Below, in pieces: positions 1 to 8,900 of a stretch of DNA of 64,000 bases (the first letter of the stretch is position 1; each line of letters starts with the position of its first letter). The stretch lies in assembly GCA_943787365.1 (NCBI GenBank), contig CALSMD010000005.1, forward strand, positions 1-64,000. Reading direction: 5' to 3'. The DNA comes from an uncultured Flavobacteriaceae bacterium (GTDB lineage: Bacteria; Bacteroidota; Bacteroidia; Flavobacteriales; Flavobacteriaceae). A model generated the notes under the pieces. The model did not search any database. It was not told where the DNA came from and saw only the letters and a list, made by a program, of their open reading frames with translations. A program made the position numbers and the translations under genes.

Positions 1-381
1 GAAGCACTGAATAAAAAATACGCAGCAAAAGGGTATCCAGTCATTGCTATTATGCCCAACAATGTCAAAACAAAACCTGGGGATTCGATGAAAGCGATGC
101 AAATACGCGCGAAAGAAAAAGGATTTACGTTTCCGTATTTAATGGATGCTGATCAATCTATTTACCCTCAATATGGCGCTACTAAAACGCCGCATATTTA
201 TATCTTAGAATCTACAGATCTTGGGCCTGTTGTACAATATATTGGTGCGATTGACGATAATTATAAAGACGCTGCTTTGGTGAAAACCAAATATGTTGAA
301 AATGCTGTGGATGCACTCCTAAATGGTGTGGCTTTTGAGGTTCATAAAACCAAAGCCATTGGCTGCTCAATTAAGCTTTAA
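1..381 (+). CDS. Thioredoxin-like/AhpC-TSA family protein, 3' part
   Basis: The frame is open from base 1, so the gene starts before the window; the ATG at 52 in the ORF track is internal. The visible part has the last two-thirds of a thioredoxin fold: a beta strand (YPVIAIMPN), a long helix region, and the cis-proline loop in KTPHIYIL. It ends with a tail AIGCSIK. The redox CxxC or peroxidatic cysteine would lie upstream and cannot be seen, so reductase and peroxiredoxin-like roles cannot be separated. In Bacteroidota such proteins are usually exported or periplasmic thiol proteins. A rhodanese pair follows 55 bp downstream on the same strand, which suggests a small sulfur/thiol-redox neighbourhood (inference). 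Confidence 0.75.
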   Translation, partial: EALNKKYAAKGYPVIAIMPNNVKTKPGDSMKAMQIRAKEKGFTFPYLMDADQSIYPQYGATKTPHIYILESTDLGPVVQYIGAIDDNYKDAALVKTKYVENAVDALLNGVAFEVHKTKAIGCSIKL

Positions 382-436
382 GGTTCCGATACTAAGATTA
401 AAAAAAAATATAAATTAATATAATAAAAGAGATACT

Positions 437-754
437 ATGTCAGATTTGTCACAAAATGAATGGGCTTCACAATTAGAGTCCGATTCAAAATCAATAATTT
501 TAGATGTTCGTACAGATGCAGAAGTCGAGGAGGGGATGATTCCCGAAGCGATTCACTTGGACATTCATCAAGGGCAGGCCTTTATTTCGGAGCTCGAAAA
601 ACTCGATAAAACCAACCATTACTACGTCTATTGCAGATCAGGTGCCCGAAGTGGACAGGCGTGTTCAATTATGAAACAATTGGGCTTTACAGCTTCCTAC
701 AATCTTTTGGGCGGTTTCAATGAATGGGATGGCGCCACAATAATTCCAGAATAG
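437..754 (+). CDS. Cytoplasmic rhodanese-like single-domain protein
   Basis: This 105-residue protein is one complete rhodanese domain with no signal peptide. The N-terminal part has the conserved IILDVRT motif followed by EGMIPEAIHLDI. The active-site loop is YCRSGARS, with the catalytic cysteine starting a CxxGxR loop, and it ends LGGFNEWDG, as is typical of GlpE/PspE-size proteins. Family members transfer sulfane sulfur from a persulfidated cysteine to acceptors; the acceptor here is unknown. The stop codon is directly followed by the ATG of a second rhodanese, so the two are very probably co-transcribed and translationally coupled. Confidence 0.88.
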   Translation: MSDLSQNEWASQLESDSKSIILDVRTDAEVEEGMIPEAIHLDIHQGQAFISELEKLDKTNHYYVYCRSGARSGQACSIMKQLGFTASYNLLGGFNEWDGATIIPE

Positions 755-1147
755 ATGCGGTTTTTTAAATTTGGATGTGCGTTGCTAGGCATGCTCACAT
801 TCTTTAATTGTAAAAAAAATCAGTCCGAGGCAATTGAATTGATTACGGCTGCAGAAATGAAAGAAATTTCTAAAATTGAAGGCATTCAGTTGGTAGATGT
901 GCGGACTCCAAATGAGTACAAAGAAGGACATCTTCCAAATGCGCTAAACATAGATTTTTTAGATGCAAATTTTGAAGCAAATATCCAACAGCTCGATAAA
1001 ACCAGACCCGTCATTGTGTATTGTCAGAGTGGGGGTCGAAGTGCAAAGTGCTCCTCACGGTTAATCGCTAACGGATTTGTGAAAATTTATGATTTAGACC
1101 ACGGTTTTTCCAAATGGAAATCAAGTGGTTTAGAGGTCGAAAATTAA
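755..1147 (+). CDS. Rhodanese-like lipoprotein
   Basis: The ATG abuts the stop of the preceding rhodanese with no gap. Residues 1-19 form a lipoprotein signal (hydrophobic core then LTFFNC), so the mature protein should be lipid-anchored in the cell envelope. A complete rhodanese domain follows: LVDVRTPNEY, then the catalytic loop YCQSGGRS, and the closing DHGFSKWKSSG. It therefore looks like the envelope counterpart of its cytoplasmic neighbour. Substrate unknown. The gene ends 5 bp before the stop of the convergent nucleotidyltransferase, and no terminator hairpin is evident in that gap. Confidence 0.85.
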   Translation: MRFFKFGCALLGMLTFFNCKKNQSEAIELITAAEMKEISKIEGIQLVDVRTPNEYKEGHLPNALNIDFLDANFEANIQQLDKTRPVIVYCQSGGRSAKCSSRLIANGFVKIYDLDHGFSKWKSSGLEVEN

Positions 1148-1152
1148 GGGTT

Positions 1153-2037
1153 TTAGTTCCACAAGGGCGTCGGGTAGGCGCCTTGTTCTGTGAGTTCTGA
1201 TAAGGTTCTGACGGCTTCTTTTTTGTCATCGTAATAAGTGACTCCAAACCAAGTACTTTGTGCTTCAATCACTTCCACGGTAATGTGTCCATTCTCCATC
1301 ATTTCTTGAGTGACAAATGGCAAGTAGATTTCACTTTTTTCGTGGTTGTCAGTATTTTCTAAAAACTTCGTAAAATAGGTTTCGATATACTTAAATATCG
1401 ATGCATTACAAATCCAGAAATTCATAGAAACGGCTGTGTCCGCTTCCAAAACCACTCCTGAATCTTCATCGATAATTTGAGTGTCTTTTTCTGAAATTTT
1501 TGTACGTTCTATGATGGAGGTTAGTTGGTGGTTATTTACTTCACAAACACCTCTTGATACAGATCCAAATTTTGAAAGTGTATTTTTAAGATTGTAAGCC
1601 ACAAGTGCAAACTTGTCAGGCGTGTCGTTGTTTTTGATGAATTTCGCTGCCCCGTCAAACGCGTTTTGCCCATAATAATCATCGGCATTTATAATGACAA
1701 AACTTCCTTTGATCACGTTTCGAGCGGTCCAAACGGCATGGGCGGTGCCCCAGGGTTTTTCGCGTTTTGTATCGAGGGAAATCGCTTCAGGAATGTCCTC
1801 AATTTCTTGAACTAAAACATCTAATTTCACATCGCTAGGAAGGCGTTCTGAAAGATGAGATTCCAGAAACGATTTGTTAGCAGCTTTGGTAATGACCACA
1901 ATGTGGTTAAAGTTATTTTTGAGGGCATCAAAAATACTGAATTCCATCAAAAATTCTTCCGCAGGGCCTAAATCGTCAAATTGTTTTAGTTTTCCATAGC
2001 GGCTTCCGCTTCCTGCGGCCATCAGTAGTAAGGTCAT
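1153..2037 (-). CDS. Nucleotidyltransferase family protein (sugar-1-phosphate type)
   Basis: The N-terminus MTLLLMAAGSGSRYGKLKQ is the G-x-G-x-R-x-x-K nucleotide-binding signature of NTP_transferase enzymes. INADDYYG in the middle matches the acidic metal-binding motif of the fold. Length after the chosen start is 294 residues, normal for the family. The ORF track extends the gene to 2061, but that start is a TTG with eight residues upstream of the glycine-rich motif. The ATG at 2037 starts right at the motif, and a TATTTTTG box lies just upstream, so 2037 is preferred. The sugar and nucleotide cannot be told from sequence. Homologues in Bacteroidota often sit beside phosphotransferases, but none is seen here. 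Confidence 0.85.
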   Translation of the reverse strand: MTLLLMAAGSGSRYGKLKQFDDLGPAEEFLMEFSIFDALKNNFNHIVVITKAANKSFLESHLSERLPSDVKLDVLVQEIEDIPEAISLDTKREKPWGTAHAVWTARNVIKGSFVIINADDYYGQNAFDGAAKFIKNNDTPDKFALVAYNLKNTLSKFGSVSRGVCEVNNHQLTSIIERTKISEKDTQIIDEDSGVVLEADTAVSMNFWICNASIFKYIETYFTKFLENTDNHEKSEIYLPFVTQEMMENGHITVEVIEAQSTWFGVTYYDDKKEAVRTLSELTEQGAYPTPLWN

Positions 2038-2058
2038 TGTGTGTGTGTTTGTTCGCTG

Positions 2059-2066
2059 CAAAAATA
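2059..2066 (-). promoter_or_regulatory. Putative -7 element for the nucleotidyltransferase gene
   Basis: Read on the minus strand this is TATTTTTG, a full match to the Bacteroidota TAnnTTTG box, 21 bp before the ATG at 2037. No TTG is seen at the usual 19-bp spacing, so the call rests on the -7 box alone. Confidence 0.35.
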
Positions 2067-2141
2067 TAATTTTTAAACCGTAACTGAAATTTAATTTCGC
2101 AATTCAATTTTAATACGTGACAAAACCCCAATTATTAGTTG

Positions 2142-2149
2142 TAATTTTG
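2142..2149 (+). promoter_or_regulatory. Putative -7 element for the endonuclease gene
   Basis: TAATTTTG is a full TAnnTTTG match 34 bp before the ATG at 2184. A -33 TTG at the ideal distance is missing. Confidence 0.4.
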
Positions 2150-2183
2150 AATTAGAATTAACCAATATTTTAACTTTTATTTT

Positions 2184-2427
2184 ATGAAAACAAAAGCCTT
2201 GATTACGCTTTTCGGGGCGCTTAGTGTTAGGTGTGACTATCTCGATAGGCGCTCAAATTCCCGCCTATTATTCGAGTGTTGACTTTCCTCAAGATGGAAA
2301 TGCACTAAAAGACGATCTTTCGACTTTAATTATTGATACCCATTCAACCCTAATTCCATATACTTCGAGTTCCACCGATACATGGGATGTGATACACGAA
2401 AGTGATTTAGATGTAACCATTTCCTAA
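2184..2427 (+). pseudogene. 5' part of a frameshifted secreted endonuclease I gene
   Basis: The ATG at 2184 opens a signal peptide (KTKALITLFGALS) that shifts frame near 2222-2226. The rest continues in the next frame as LGVTISIGAQIPAYYSS up to a stop at 2427. The ORF track reports only the second piece, from a GTG. A second shift near 2412-2428 leads into the catalytic ORF at 2432. Together the three pieces make one normal endonuclease I protein: signal peptide, N-terminal region with the DDLSTLI motif, then the nuclease domain. Whether the two indels are real mutations or consensus errors cannot be decided here. Confidence 0.7.
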
Positions 2428-2431
2428 CAAT

Positions 2432-3253
2432 GTGATTTTGTTTTATGGATACGATGATACAGACAATGTTAGCATTAACGACAGAACCCGTGCGATTACA
2501 GCCCAACAAAGCAGTGGCTCTTGTATAGGCTATTGGAATCGAGAACATGTGTTTGCTAAGAGTTTAGCAAATCCTAGTTTAGTAACGAACTCTGCTGGTG
2601 CGGGTACGGATGTCCATAATCTGAGGGCTGCCGATTGTCAGATGAATTCCAGACGAAATAACAATTATTTTAAGGATGGTAGTGGGGACTCTTATTTGGA
2701 TGGTGATTTCTATCCTGGAGATGAATTTAAAGGGGATGTTGCCCGAATTATTATGTATATGTATTTGCGCTACCCAACTCAATGTGAGCCAACTAATATA
2801 GGCGTTGGTAGTACCTCGTATTCTAACGATGCGGACATGCCAAATATCTTTTTGGAATGGAATGAAGAAGACCCTGTTTCTGAATTTGAACGCAACAGAA
2901 ACGATGTTATTTTTTCCTATCAAGGCAATCGAAATCCGTTTATTGACAACCCTTATTTAGCAAGCCTTATTTGGAGCGGTCCAAATGCAGTGGATTCTTG
3001 GGGAGTACTCTCTACATCTGATTTAGATTCTAAAACCGTATTTATTCACCCAACCATTGCTCAAGATTATGTGTATGTCGAAGGTTTAGAGGTTTCTAAA
3101 GACACCACGAAAATCTACAATCAATTGGGTCAGGTCTTAGAATTTGACCTAGAAGGAAACAGAATCGATGTGTCTAAACTCTCTAAGGGAATGTATTTGA
3201 TGAGCATTCAACAGAAAAATCAGTCCAAATTATTTAAATTTTTGGTGTATTAA
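2432..3253 (+). CDS. Endonuclease I family nuclease with T9SS sorting domain (main fragment)
   Basis: The nuclease core carries the family hallmarks: GYWNREHVFAKS with the catalytic histidine, DVHNLRAADCQMNSRRNN, then a Phe/Tyr-rich stretch. This matches the EndA/NucM-type Endonuclease_1 family, which cuts DNA or RNA outside the cell using a beta-beta-alpha-metal-like site. Residues from about 195 onward (VFIHPTIAQDYVYVEG to YLMSIQQKNQSKLFKFLVY) form a type A T9SS C-terminal sorting domain, so the enzyme should be secreted or cell-surface attached. The start shown is a GTG created by an upstream frameshift, not the natural start (see the 5' fragment at 2184). A likely role is extracellular nucleic-acid scavenging (inference). 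Confidence 0.85.
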   Translation: MILFYGYDDTDNVSINDRTRAITAQQSSGSCIGYWNREHVFAKSLANPSLVTNSAGAGTDVHNLRAADCQMNSRRNNNYFKDGSGDSYLDGDFYPGDEFKGDVARIIMYMYLRYPTQCEPTNIGVGSTSYSNDADMPNIFLEWNEEDPVSEFERNRNDVIFSYQGNRNPFIDNPYLASLIWSGPNAVDSWGVLSTSDLDSKTVFIHPTIAQDYVYVEGLEVSKDTTKIYNQLGQVLEFDLEGNRIDVSKLSKGMYLMSIQQKNQSKLFKFLVY

Positions 3254-3265
3254 AAACACAGATTT

Positions 3266-3601
3266 ATGAAGCAATTCTTTCTCATAGTTTCTTTCATCGG
3301 AGTAACACAGTTTGCGACCGCTCAAAAACTGTTTTCGGTAAAATACCAAAACCAAGCGGATGTAAAAGTCTTTGTGGTGGACTACGCCAATCAAGCCGAT
3401 TTAAAGGTTTTTAAGGTAGATTATAGCAATCAAGCAAAAGGGAATAAAGGACTTTGGTTTTTTACGGAGTATTCAAATCAGGCGGATACCACTGTTTTTT
3501 TTGTGGACTATGCCAATCAAGCCGATCTAAAGATTTTCTTCGTGGATTATCAAAACCAAGTCGGTTGGCTAAACAATTCTAAAAAGCAGTTGTTGTATTG
3601 A
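3266..3601 (+). CDS. Secreted NQAD-repeat protein, DUF6150-like
   Basis: A signal peptide (residues 1-19, cut after ATA or TAQ) is followed by about seven copies of a 10-13-residue unit of the form V-D-Y-x-N-Q-A-D-x-K-V-F. Examples are KYQNQADVKVF, DYANQADLKVF, DYSNQAKGNKG, EYSNQADTTVF and DYQNQVGW. The regular hydrophobic/aromatic alternation suggests a small beta-repeat fold. I recognise this layout as the DUF6150 type, from memory and without a search; function unknown. It starts 12 bp after the endonuclease stop on the same strand, so the two are probably co-transcribed and both exported. No T9SS domain or lipobox is present, so it should be periplasmic or released. Confidence 0.75.
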   Translation: MKQFFLIVSFIGVTQFATAQKLFSVKYQNQADVKVFVVDYANQADLKVFKVDYSNQAKGNKGLWFFTEYSNQADTTVFFVDYANQADLKIFFVDYQNQVGWLNNSKKQLLY

Positions 3602-3837
3602 TTTCAAGGGTTTTTTTTGTTTTTTTCATATAAAATGTTTAGTATTTAATTCAATTTAATAAACATAATTAGAGTTAAATAATTTAATATTTAACTCTTT
3701 TAGTTCCTATATATTAAATTTTAATTCAACTAGTTGCATTTATTTTACGACTTACTTTCATATACTATCAAATAACCAATTCTGATTTCTTATAAAATTG
3801 TTCTTAACGATAGTATAATTAATAATTGTTAAATACC

Positions 3838-3845
3838 TATATTTG
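3838..3845 (+). promoter_or_regulatory. Putative -7 element of the SprB-like adhesin gene
   Basis: TATATTTG, a full match to TAnnTTTG, lies 42 bp before the ATG at 3888. A TTG at 3826-3828 is only 9 bp away, so no proper -33 box is seen. The rest of the 3602-3887 gap is very AT-rich and shows no ORF or strong hairpin. Confidence 0.45.
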
Positions 3846-3887
3846 TTTACCAATTTAATTCAAAAGTTACACAAAATAATTACAGAT

Positions 3888-5927
3888 ATGAACTTGAATA
3901 ATATAAAATCTATTTTATTTATTATTTTTATAGCGGTTTTTACAAAATCGAATGCACAATCTCAGCTTGTTAATTGCCCAACGAGTTCTGTAATTGTGTT
4001 AGAACATTTTACTGCAGGCCCATATATTCAAGGGGGTCATGTAGCCGTGTTTTTTGATCCTCAGGGTATTTACGAGTTAGACAATCAATTTATCTTAGAA
4101 TTGTCTGATCCATCTGGAGATTTTACATCATCAACAGTACTTTCAATCAAGGATGAGTTTTTTATACCTGTGCTCAATGGAGTGCTGCCGTTAACTGTTC
4201 CTGAAAGTTCTGCTTATAAATTAAGAATACGCTCTACAAACCCAGCAACGGAAGTTGAGACAGATTCTTTTGAAATAGTTTCTGACTCCTCTTCGGATTT
4301 GACTGTTGGTACCATACAATTTATAAATAATTCAGCTACAGATATTACAGATTTCACAAAATGTATAGACTTAGAAGCAAATAATTACTTTTTTGGATAT
4401 AAAAATAGAGGTCAGAATAGCTTAACGCCATCGAGTCCAGACGCTATTCAGGTTAGGGCAATTGGGGGTTCAGCTTCTAGTAAAGACGTTAGAATTTTAG
4501 TTGCAGGTTCTTGGCAATCAATTCCATTATCTGGTTTGGGACAATTTTCTATTCCAGGAGACCTTCCAGTTGACTATTATTTAATTGAGATTGACAGAAC
4601 CATCCAAGGAGCCAGTTCTGAATACCACCACACTTCAGGATTTGTATTTAATTATAATACTGGAAATACAGGAATTGCAAATACAAGCGCTGAAGCTGTT
4701 TGTGTTGGTGAATTAGTTGGTTTTGAAGTGACTTCTTCAGTAATGGCAACCAATTACCCTGGATCTTTATATTCTATCTTTTATGGAGATACTGATCAAG
4801 ATATACCTGAGACCACGGAGTATTATACACATTCCAGACTTCAAATATGTAATACATTAAATCACGTATATGAGTTAGCAACCTGCTCAAGCGACTTTAA
4901 AGATGAGAATGTTGATGAGGATGGGTTTTATTACAAATTAGATTTAAAACTTTTAAACAAAGGGATTTATGATGATGAACTTCTATCTGATAATTTTTTG
5001 TGTAATGAATACTCTCAAAATAGTAACGGTACTACTAAATGGGTCAATGTAAGTTTACAACCAAGTGTGGATTTTGAAACAGAACCTGTAATTTGTGCAG
5101 GAACAGTTTTGTCTGCTAATGATATTTCTCTTGTGGGTGCATTTGGCTATGGCGCTGAATGTTTAACAGAGTATAGTTATTATTGGGATGTATTATTCCC
5201 TGGAGCTACTGCCTGGGATACCGTTACCGACGATCTGGGTTGGATAGACGTTGATGGAAACCTAAACATCCCCGGAGAAGTAACTTTAGACAATCCTGGT
5301 TGTTGGGAAATACAATTAAAAATAAACAATCCAGCGGGTTGTGTCCAATCCGATATTGTTGTGAAAACGGTTATTGTGGAGCCGCAACCACTTTCAAATT
5401 TCACTTATAATCCAACGAGTCTTTTGTGTGCACCACAAGTTATAGATTTCACAAACACTTCAAACACCGAAAATTTTTCTGAAGCATGTGGTAATCCTGT
5501 TTATACTTGGACAGTGACCCCTGTAGAAGCACCTGCTACCTTAACAGGTTTTGATTTTATTGTGGATCCAAATTTAATGGGTGATCCCATAAATTACGTA
5601 GATCCATCAATTAATTTCACTCAACCAGGTACTTACTCGGTTGTGTTAAATACGTCTAACACCTGTGGAGATGATGATTCTGAACCCGTTTTAATAGAAA
5701 TCATAGGAGATCCAACGGTTAATTTTCCAACGCCATTTTTTGCCGCATGTCAGGGTTTAGCGGGTCAAACTGCTGATGGTTTTATCTTAGATTTTTTAAA
5801 TAATACACCAATAAGTCCAGTATATAGCGAAGCACCTTTTGAGCCTACAACGTTCACATGGACCATTACGGGACCCGGAGTGACTGCAGCAGATTATACA
5901 TTTTGGGGGGGAACCGATGCTAGCTAG
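3888..5927 (+). CDS. SprB-like giant surface adhesin, fragment 1 (N-terminus)
   Basis: The start is the ATG at 3888; the ORF track start (TTG 3843) adds 15 residues before a proper signal peptide (NNIKSILFIIFIAVFTKSNAQ). After the signal comes a region of about 650 residues with Cys-containing Ig/PKD-like modules, for example CAGTVLSANDISLVGAFGYGAEC and the module beginning SNFTYNPTSLLC. The frame ends at 5927 just after a run of seven G (5905-5911). Losing one G would fuse this frame directly to the next ORF. It is therefore the exporter-addressed N-terminus of a single protein of about 5,400 residues whose T9SS domain lies 14 kb downstream. Confidence 0.82.
   Translation: MNLNNIKSILFIIFIAVFTKSNAQSQLVNCPTSSVIVLEHFTAGPYIQGGHVAVFFDPQGIYELDNQFILELSDPSGDFTSSTVLSIKDEFFIPVLNGVLPLTVPESSAYKLRIRSTNPATEVETDSFEIVSDSSSDLTVGTIQFINNSATDITDFTKCIDLEANNYFFGYKNRGQNSLTPSSPDAIQVRAIGGSASSKDVRILVAGSWQSIPLSGLGQFSIPGDLPVDYYLIEIDRTIQGASSEYHHTSGFVFNYNTGNTGIANTSAEAVCVGELVGFEVTSSVMATNYPGSLYSIFYGDTDQDIPETTEYYTHSRLQICNTLNHVYELATCSSDFKDENVDEDGFYYKLDLKLLNKGIYDDELLSDNFLCNEYSQNSNGTTKWVNVSLQPSVDFETEPVICAGTVLSANDISLVGAFGYGAECLTEYSYYWDVLFPGATAWDTVTDDLGWIDVDGNLNIPGEVTLDNPGCWEIQLKINNPAGCVQSDIVVKTVIVEPQPLSNFTYNPTSLLCAPQVIDFTNTSNTENFSEACGNPVYTWTVTPVEAPATLTGFDFIVDPNLMGDPINYVDPSINFTQPGTYSVVLNTSNTCGDDDSEPVLIEIIGDPTVNFPTPFFAACQGLAGQTADGFILDFLNNTPISPVYSEAPFEPTTFTWTITGPGVTAADYTFWGGTDAS
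5905..5911 (+). repeat. G7 homopolymer at a frame break in the adhesin gene
   Basis: Seven G in a row inside coding sequence. With six G the frame from 3888 reads through FWGEPMLASEFP into the following 2,341-codon ORF. With seven it stops 13 bp later at TAG 5925-5927. Such a tract is a candidate phase-variation switch and equally a classic sequencing-error site. Confidence 0.85.
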
Positions 5928-8900
5928 TGAATTTCCAATCATTAAGTTTTTAAGTTATAACACCTACACGATTACGGTAGAAGTTGATGGCAATTGTGCG
6001 AATTCAAATTCGGATACTTTAACGTTTCTATATGAGCAAACGCCCATTATCACAAATACCGATACGCAACAAGACATCTGTACTGGGGATACAACGCAAC
6101 TTGTTCAGTTTACTTCTGATATGGATCCGGCTACAGACTATATAATATTTGTTAATATAAATCCAGAGATTTCTGGATATGATGCGACTTTAAATTCTGG
6201 AGATACGATTTCAGTAATGACCTTAATAAATTCAACGAACGTTCCACAAGACCTCGTATATTCAGTGGCTCCAGTCGTAAACAATTGTCAAGGGGGTACA
6301 GTCAATTTCACGTTTACGGTGAATCCAGAACCCCTAATTCCAAATCAAACGGATGAGATTTGCTCAGAGGAAACTTTTATTGTCTCGCCTGTAAATAACC
6401 CACCCACAACGATCGTACCAGCAGATACTACCTATACTTGGACGGTAGTTGATAATCCAAACGTTGAAGGGGAGTTAGATGAAACAACTCCTCAAACTTC
6501 TATAAGCCAAACACTTACCAATATAACGAATACGGTTCAAACAGTTGATTATATTGTCACGCCAACTTCTGGTGCTGATGGTTTTTGTGTTGGTGAAGAT
6601 TTCACGCTCACAGTGAGTGTCAATCCAAAACCATTTATGGATCCCTTTACTCACGCACCGTTCTGTTCAAACTTTACTTTTATTGTATTACCAATAGACG
6701 GTCAAGGCAATACGAATAGCGATATTGTTCCAGTAGGTACCACCTATACATGGACGGTAGTTGATGTAAATGGTTTGGTAACTGGCGATTCTGATGTAAC
6801 AATAGGTCAAACGTCTATAAGTCAAAACTTAATAAATATTTCAGATGTCCCTCAAACGTTGGTCTATACAGTGACACCAACTTCAGGAGATGTAGGTGCT
6901 TGTGTCGGAGATCCTTTTATTGTAACTTTTACGGTGAATCCTGCTCCAGTGATTCCAAATCAAACGGATGAGATTTGCTCAGATGAAACTTTTACGGTCA
7001 ATCCTACAAATAACCCACCCACAACGATCGTACCAACAGATACAACCTATACTTGGACGGTAGTTGATAATCCAAACGTTGATGGGGAGTTAGATGAAAC
7101 AACTCCTCAAACTTCTATAAGCCAAACACTTACCAATACAACGAACACGGTTCAAACAGTTGATTATATTGTCACGCCAACTTCTGGTGCTGATGGTTTT
7201 TGTGTTGGTGAAGATTTCACGCTCACAGTGAGTGTCAATCCAAAACCATTTATGGATCCCTTTACTCACGCACCGTTCTGCTCAAACTTTAATTTTGTTG
7301 TATTTCCAATAGACGGTGAAGGCGATACGAATAGCGATATTGTTCCAGTAGGTACCACCTATACATGGACGGTAGTGGATGTAAATGGTTTGGTAACTGG
7401 CGATTCTGATGTAACTATAGGTCAAACGTCTATAAGTCAAACCTTAATAAATATTTCAGATGTCCCTCAAACGTTGGTCTATACAGTGACACCAACTTCA
7501 GGAGATGTAGGTGCTTGTGTCGGAGATCCTTTTATTGTAACTTTTACGGTGAATCCTGCGCCAGTGATTCCAAACCAAACGGCTGAGATTTGCTCATCTG
7601 AAATTTTTACGGTCACTCCTTTAAATAATCCACCCACAACGATCATACCAGCAGATACAACCTATACTTGGGCGGTAGTTGATAATCCAAACGTTGATGG
7701 GGAGTTAGATGAAACAACTCCTCAAACTTCTATAAGCCAAACACTTACCAATACAACGAACACGGTTCAAACAGTTGATTATATTGTCACGCCAACTTCT
7801 GGTGCTGATGGTTTTTGTGTTGGTGAAGTTTTTACAGTGACAGTACAAGTAAATCCTGAACCTGTCATACAACCTGTTAACTTTGGAGCGATTTGCTCGG
7901 GTACAGCTTTTACTGTAATCCCAACCAATGATGGAGGTTCATCTCTTAGCGATATTGTTCCAGTAAATACAACTTATATATGGACGGTAGTTGATAATCC
8001 AAACGTTGAAGGGGACTTAGATGAAGTAGATCCTCAAACTTCTATAAGCCAAATACTTACCAATTTAACGAATACGGTTCAAACAGTTGATTATATTGTC
8101 ACGCCAACTTCTGGTGCTGATGGTTTTTGTGTTGGTGCTGATTTTACGCTCACAGTGAGTGTAAATCCAAAACCATTTATGGATCCCTTTACTCACGCAC
8201 CGTTCTGTTCAAACTTTACTTTTATTGTATTACCAATAGACGGTCAAGGCAATACGAATAGCGATATTGTTCCAGTAGGTACCACCTATACATGGACGGT
8301 AGTTGATGTAAATGGTTTGGTAACTGGCGATTCTGATGTAACAATAGGTCAAACGTCTATAAGTCAAAACTTAATAAATATTTCAGATGTCCCTCAAACG
8401 TTGGTCTATACAGTGACACCAACTTCAGGAGATGTAGGTGCTTGTGTCGGAGATCCTTTTATTGTAACTTTTACGGTGAATCCTGCTCCAGTGATTCCAA
8501 ATCAAACGGATGAGATTTGCTCAGATGAAACTTTTACGGTCAATCCTACAAATAATCCACCCACAACGATCGTACCAACAGATACAACTTATATATGGAC
8601 GGTAGTTGATAATCCAAACGTTGAAGGGGAGTTAGATGAAACAACTCCTCAAACTTCTATAAGCCAAACACTTACCAATACAACGAACACGGTTCAAACA
8701 GTTGATTATATTGTCACGCCAACTTCTGGTGCTGATGGTTTTTGTGTTGGTGAAGATTTCACGCTCACAGTGAGTGTCAATCCAAAACCATTTATGGATC
8801 CCTTTACTCACGCACCGTTCTGCTCAAACTTTAATTTTGTTGTATTTCCAATAGACGGTCAAGGCGATACGAATAGCGATATTGTTCCAGTAGGTACCAC

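Noticed and set aside
1068-1268. Minus-strand ORF of 66 codons
   Set aside because: It overlaps the ends of the rhodanese and nucleotidyltransferase genes in another frame and has no signal, motif or own start context.
2037-2061. Longer start of the nucleotidyltransferase
   Set aside because: The upstream start is TTG inside the -7 box; the ATG at 2037 begins directly at the nucleotide-binding motif.
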